Positions 60,577 to 64,000 of a DNA stretch of 64,000 nt are shown piece after piece. Both the position numbers and the translations under genes were made by a program. Within the stretch, counting starts at the first letter, position 1, and each line of letters begins with the position of its first letter. The notes under the pieces were generated by a model. That model was not told the DNA's origin and made no database searches. It saw nothing but the letters and a program-made list of their open reading frames with translations. The DNA is from DATMGU01 sp035555315. Its GTDB lineage: Bacteria; Pseudomonadota; Alphaproteobacteria; ATCC43930; CGMCC-115725. Location: NCBI GenBank assembly GCA_035555315.1, contig DATMGU010000046.1, forward strand, positions 267,881 through 331,880. Direction: 5' to 3'.

Positions 60577-61812
60577 ATGAGCGAGCACACGTCCTGTCGA
60601 CCATGGAGAAGCCGCTTGCACTTCGATACCGCTCGCTTCCTTCAGGATCTCGATACGCTACGCCAGATCGGCGCCTATCGAACGGGCGTGCATCGCCCGA
60701 CCTTCAGCCCGCAGGATATGGAAAGCCGTCGGTGGCTGGTGCGGGAGATGCAGGAGGTCGGCCTGGATGCCTCGATCGATGGTATCGGCAATGTCTTCGG
60801 GCGTCACCCTGGCCCTGGGCCGCATCTCCTGTCCGGCAGTCATATCGAAACCCAAAACCAAGCCGGTTGGCTGGACGGCGTGCTCGGCGTCGCCGCCGCC
60901 CTGGCTTTGGCTCGTGCCGGCTTGCCCGTCGATGTCTGCGCCTATAGCGACGAGGAAGGCCATTTTGCCGACTTTCCGGGCAGCCGGAGTCTGGTCGGCG
61001 ACTTCGGTGAGGCGGATCTGGATCGTGCCCGGAACCGATATGACGGCACGCCCCTTCGTGACGCTTTGGCGGCCGCGGGCCTCGCAGGCGTGCCGCGGCT
61101 TCAACTAGAGGAAGGGCGCTACAAGGGCGCCTTCGAGATGCATATCGAACAGGGCACGCAGCTCGAGAATGCCGGCCTGCGGATCGGCGTGGTGACCGGC
61201 ATCGTCGCCATCCAGAAATGGCGAATCGTCGTGCAAGGACAGCAGGACCATACCGGTGGCACCACCATGGCGGAGCGCAAGGATGCCGGTCTCACGGCGG
61301 TGCGGCTGCTGGCCGCGATCGATGCCGAATTTCCCCGTATATGCGGCGAGCGAAGCGTCTGGACGACGGGTCGCATTATTCTGGAGCCGAACGCGCCGCA
61401 GATCATACCGGGGCGGGCGGAATTGATATTCTCCTACCGAGACTTGTCGATGGAGGCCATGGGCCGGATGGAGCAATGCCTGAAGGCCGTCGTGCGCGAG
61501 AGCAACCGGCGCGAGCGCTGCCCCGCCACCCTGGAAGCCATCGGCCAGACGCCGCCGGCGCTGTGCGATCCGGGCATGCAGGCGGCGTTGACGGACGCGG
61601 CACGATCCTTGTGCCCGGATGCCTGGCAACCGATGCCGAGCGGCGCCATCCACGACAGCCAGATTCTCGCCCGCAAACTACCGGTCGCGATGCTCTTCGT
61701 GCCGTCGATCGGCGGCATCAGCCATCACTGGACGGAAGACACCAAGCGCGAGGATCTGGCTTTGGGATTCGAGGTTCTGGCGGAGGGCGCGCGGCGGTTT
61801 TTGGCGGAATAG
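60577..61812 (+). CDS. M20 family Zn-dependent amidohydrolase, allantoate amidohydrolase/N-carbamoylase-like
   Basis: A 411-residue di-metal hydrolase. Metal ligands: LLSGSHIETQNQAGWLDG (His, Asp), YSDEEGHFADFPGSRS (Glu pair), FEMHIEQGTQLENAG (His) and GGISHHWTEDTKRED (C-terminal His). GAYRTGVHRPTFSPQDMESR and RIGVVTGIVAIQKWRI match the allantoate amidohydrolase/hydantoinase/carbamoylase group, which hydrolyses ureido bonds. ATG 60577 is used; TTG or GTG starts up to 60550 are possible. No purine genes adjoin it. A decayed C-terminal copy lies at 62812-63262. Confidence 0.9.
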   Translation: MSEHTSCRPWRSRLHFDTARFLQDLDTLRQIGAYRTGVHRPTFSPQDMESRRWLVREMQEVGLDASIDGIGNVFGRHPGPGPHLLSGSHIETQNQAGWLDGVLGVAAALALARAGLPVDVCAYSDEEGHFADFPGSRSLVGDFGEADLDRARNRYDGTPLRDALAAAGLAGVPRLQLEEGRYKGAFEMHIEQGTQLENAGLRIGVVTGIVAIQKWRIVVQGQQDHTGGTTMAERKDAGLTAVRLLAAIDAEFPRICGERSVWTTGRIILEPNAPQIIPGRAELIFSYRDLSMEAMGRMEQCLKAVVRESNRRERCPATLEAIGQTPPALCDPGMQAALTDAARSLCPDAWQPMPSGAIHDSQILARKLPVAMLFVPSIGGISHHWTEDTKREDLALGFEVLAEGARRFLAE

Positions 61813-61917
61813 GCGTCATCCCCACGGGCGCGCCCGGATGCGTGGTAGATGGTCGCACGACTTTCGTCACATGGCGGCCGACGTCTCGGAAGCGCGTCGG
61901 GCCTGACCGAAGCGGTG

Positions 61918-61963
61918 ACGGTACCCCCTTGTCGCCTTTCACCAAAAGGTTGCGGGGTGCCGT
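61918..61963 (+). repeat. nested inverted repeat before the second VPAG-domain gene
   Basis: ACGGTACCCC (61918-61927) pairs with GGGGTGCCGT (61954-61963), allowing one G-T pair. Inside, CCTTT pairs with AAAGG around CACCA. It lies 48 bp before ATG 62012, so it could be a leader structure or a terminator for the hydrolase gene; no T-run follows. Confidence 0.55.
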
Positions 61964-62011
61964 CCGTTGGCTAAACTAGCTGTCGAGCGGAGAATCGGCG
62001 CAGATTGGGGA

Positions 62012-62770
62012 ATGATGATGGCACGCGGGCAGTTCCTTGGCCTTTCCAGGCACAGCATCTACGTTCTCTTCGTAACTGTGGCCTTTGCCTCGCCTGGCTT
62101 CGCCGAGGAGATCGCCACACCGTCGGTGCATGAGCAGGATAACTGGGCCTATCGCGAGACCCGCGAGGTGAACGGCGTATCGCATCAAAGCCATCAGGAA
62201 CTGACGGTAGTTCATGCGTCGGCGTCGGGAATCCTCGTATCGGCCCATGAGATCGGCTCTAACCTGCCGCCGAAGGAAGTGTTGCTGGGCGCGGATTGGA
62301 GCCGGTCGCGAAACGTGAACGGCGAGAACAAGGTCGTCAATCGACCGTTCCTTTTCCCGCTGAGCATGGGGAAGAGCTGGGTTGTTGATTACAAGGAAGA
62401 CAACCCGAACAGGGCCCATAAAAGCGAAACCTTCCACTCGAAATACTCGGTGGTGGGCTGGGAGGACGTGAGCGTACCGGCCGGCACATTCAAGGCGCTC
62501 AAGATCGAATCGGACGGCCAATGGACCGCCGAATTGGCGCCTTCCGCCTCGACGGTTTCGGTCGCGCGGGTCGATGGCCAGGGGGCGACGGCGCTCGCCC
62601 AGACCAATCGCGTTACGGCGCAGACAGCGACGGGCCGCTTGTACAAGGCTTTTTGGTACGTACCGTCCGTCAAGCGATACGTAAAGGCCGTCGAAGAATA
62701 TTACAGCACCAATGCGGTGCTCAGTTCGCGCAATATGGAAGAACTCGAAGCGTTCAACGTCGGCAAATAA
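62012..62770 (+). CDS. exported protein, paralogous to the C-terminal domain of the 59460 lipoprotein
   Basis: A 252-residue protein with a signal peptide (HSIYVLFVTVAFASPGFAEE; cleavage after FA). The body has FPLSMGKSWVVDYKE, WEDVSVPAGTFKALKIES and FWYVPSVKRYVKAVEEYY, in the same order as the lipoprotein at 59460. No lipobox is present. ATG 62012, 62015 and 62018 are all possible; the open frame to 61967 crosses the hairpin. Function unknown; probably periplasmic beta-rich. It separates the intact hydrolase from its fragment. Confidence 0.75.
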   Translation: MMMARGQFLGLSRHSIYVLFVTVAFASPGFAEEIATPSVHEQDNWAYRETREVNGVSHQSHQELTVVHASASGILVSAHEIGSNLPPKEVLLGADWSRSRNVNGENKVVNRPFLFPLSMGKSWVVDYKEDNPNRAHKSETFHSKYSVVGWEDVSVPAGTFKALKIESDGQWTAELAPSASTVSVARVDGQGATALAQTNRVTAQTATGRLYKAFWYVPSVKRYVKAVEEYYSTNAVLSSRNMEELEAFNVGK

Positions 62771-62811
62771 CGCGCGGGCGACATTGTCCGCGGGGTGATG
62801 GTAGCCGGCTT

Positions 62812-63262
62812 ATGCGCGGCGGCCGCATCCCGCTCGAACCCGATGCCTGGGCGATCATTCCGGGGCGTGCCGAGATCATCTTCTCGTACCGGGACCTGTC
62901 GGTCGAGGTCATGGGCCGGATGGAGGAGTGCCTGCGGGCCGTCATGCGGGAGAGCAACCGGCGCGAGCGCTGCCCCACCACGCTCGAAGCCATCAGCCAT
63001 ACGGCGCCCGCGCTCTGTGATCCGGCCATGCAGCAGGCCCTGACCGACGCGGCAAAGTCGCTGTGCCCCGGCGCCTGGCAGGCAATGCCCAGCGGCGCCA
63101 CCCACGACAGCCAGATCGTCGCTCGAAAGATGCCGGTCGCGATGCTCTTCGTCCCTTCCATCGGCGGCATCAGCCACCATTGGTCGGAAGATACCAAGCG
63201 CGAAGATCTGGCTTTGGCTTCGAGGTTCTGGCGGAGGGCGCGCGGCGGTTTTTGGCGGAATA
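62812..63262 (+). pseudogene. truncated, frameshifted copy of the M20 amidohydrolase
   Basis: The sequence encodes only the last ~150 residues of the hydrolase at 60577: EPDAWAIIPGRAE, IFSYRDLSVEVMGRMEE, MRESNRRERCP and FVPSIGGISHHWSEDTKRE match it almost residue for residue. At ~63215 one base is missing (CTTTGGCTTCG against CTTTGGGATTCG), so the end FEVLAEGARRFLAE is in another frame. The N-terminal two thirds with most metal ligands are absent. It is a remnant of duplication or a relative that has been lost. Confidence 0.88.
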
Positions 63263-63316
63263 GGGCGGGGGCTTTCTCGGAGCACCCCCTTTGGCATGGA
63301 AACCGGACATAGGACC

Positions 63317-63548
63317 CTCGCACCCTTGACGGCTGGTTACCATCTCGGCCAGTCCTTCGTGCGTCAACTGGACAGCCAGGCGGATTGCACCGCCATCGGG
63401 CGCGTGGTCACCACGCCCGGCGCCGACCTCAGCATCGCGATCCCCGCCGGGGGGGTCGAGACGCGACAGCAGTTCAATGTGCTTGCAGGGATCGGCTGCA
63501 CCGAGGTGCAGGGTTTCCTGTTCAGCCTTGGGTTTCGGGGGGCGGGTG
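63317..63548 (+). pseudogene. remnant of an EAL domain (c-di-GMP phosphodiesterase) C-terminus
   Basis: The frame reads LGQSFVRQLDSQADCTAIGR, GVETRQQFNVLAGIGCTEVQ and GFLFS. This is the order of the last EAL motifs: (K)IDxSFVRxL, (A)EGVETxxQ, GCxxxQGYLF. The upstream ExL and DDFG motifs are missing and the catalytic EGVE reads GGVE, so it cannot be an active domain. No start or ribosome site fits. It fills the stretch between the hydrolase remnant and the epimerase end. Confidence 0.6.
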
Positions 63549-63552
63549 GCGC

Positions 63553-64000
63553 CTATGCGGCGGGCGTGGTGACGAGGCCGCTGCCGGACCAGCGCGTGGT
63601 CGGCCGCCAGCCCAGACGCGACCGCGCCTGGGCGTTGCTGACCGGCGAGGCCCGCGGCGCATTGGCGTACAGCGCCGGTTCGCGCACTGGGATGCGCGCG
63701 CCGTACAACGCTTCCAGGCGTGCGATGGTCGGCTGTTCGGCGAATGCATCGTCGGCGGCCAGGAAGAATGTCTCGTACCCGGTGTAGTCCAGCAATGCGG
63801 CGGCGGCCGCGAAAGCCTGCGCGCAGTCCTCCGGCCCGACATAGGCGCGCAGATACGGCATCGGTTCCGTACGGTCGGTGGGTCCGGTCCGAGTGGGTCC
63901 GGTCCGGCCGGCCATGAAATCCACCAGCTCCGGGAAGGCGACGAAACACGGGCGCAGAACCAACACCTCGAGGCCGCGCCTGGCATAGGCCTCGGCGATC
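63553..64000 (-). CDS. NAD-dependent epimerase/dehydratase family protein, C-terminal part (5' end outside window)
   Basis: The frame is open to the window edge. It reads EAYARRGLEVLVLRPCFVAF, then YLRAYVGPEDCAQAFAAAAAL, YETFFLAADDAFAEQPTIARLEALYG and SNAQARSRLGWRPTTRW, typical of the substrate domain of extended SDR sugar epimerases. The Rossmann part lies beyond 64000. A 15-bp tandem repeat (63878-63907) adds a TGPTRTGPTDRT loop. The sugar substrate cannot be told. Confidence 0.82.
   Translation of the reverse strand, partial: IAEAYARRGLEVLVLRPCFVAFPELVDFMAGRTGPTRTGPTDRTEPMPYLRAYVGPEDCAQAFAAAAALLDYTGYETFFLAADDAFAEQPTIARLEALYGARIPVREPALYANAPRASPVSNAQARSRLGWRPTTRWSGSGLVTTPAA

Noticed and set aside
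63296..63787. A 163-residue + strand ORF as a real gene
   Set aside because: Its first half is the EAL remnant; its second half is antisense to the epimerase end. No start signal fits.
1..64000. CRISPR arrays, rRNA genes or intact insertion sequences
   Set aside because: No spaced direct repeats, rRNA signatures or transposase genes with terminal repeats were seen.

Overview
The window is high-GC chromosomal DNA from an alphaproteobacterium, most likely a member of the Rhodospirillales. That placement rests on conserved gene neighbourhoods: rpmH-rnpA-yidD-yidC-engB-argB; dapD-dapE; def-fmt-truA; ffs-dnaX-ybaB-recR; and cytochrome c / kdsB / pheA. It also rests on alphaproteobacterial family members such as DUF2336, PAS_5 and NDUFA9-like proteins. 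The species cannot be named from the sequence alone. Almost every position is coding, and nearly all long ORFs antisense to genes are high-GC shadows.

Layout. 1-3.3 kb: end of thrS, infC with a non-canonical ATA start, a PucG-like aminotransferase and glyoxalase I. 3.4-6.9 kb: a membrane hybrid histidine kinase and its Hpt partner. 6.9-14.2 kb: a LexA-like site, a secreted Lys/Thr/Ala-rich protein, YaiI, a GCS2-family ligase, glycerate kinase plus pyruvate kinase, a DTW protein and an NDUFA9-like protein. 14.4-19.8 kb: tRNA-Leu, RNase D and the rpmH to argB housekeeping block. 19.8-31 kb: DUF2336, a HAD nucleotidase, ada plus an MFS exporter, the lysine genes dapD/dapE, truA-fmt-def and rmuC. 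31-34.4 kb: recR, ybaB, dnaX and the SRP RNA.

34.4-44 kb is more accessory. It holds an integrase-like remnant, an FMN monooxygenase, nudC, NDH-2 with a ComB-like phosphatase, an orphan sulfonate-type binding protein and two tandem paralogous methyltransferases in AT-richer surroundings. 44-49 kb returns to core functions (pheA, kdsB, cytochrome c, hisN-like, ghrA-like). 49.2-53.9 kb is a metabolic island: degradative-type HMG-CoA reductase, an ABC binding protein, a divergent MocR regulator and a MarR regulator. 54-60.5 kb holds a leucyl aminopeptidase, a GST, and a sensory set (PAS protein, periplasmic Cache protein, chemoreceptor, lipoprotein).

60.5-64 kb carries an allantoate-amidohydrolase-like enzyme, then a decayed partial second copy beside a second protein related to the lipoprotein. 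An EAL-domain remnant and the end of an NAD-dependent epimerase follow. No rRNA, CRISPR array or intact insertion sequence was found.

The signals most worth a second look are: the degraded two-gene duplication at the right end with the EAL remnant; a promoter-proximal element, GTAT-N10-ATAC, shared by the tRNA-Leu and rpmH promoters; a LexA-like box without an obvious SOS gene; the tandem Trm112-like/methyltransferase pair; the HMG-CoA reductase locus; and in-frame minisatellites in several unrelated genes.
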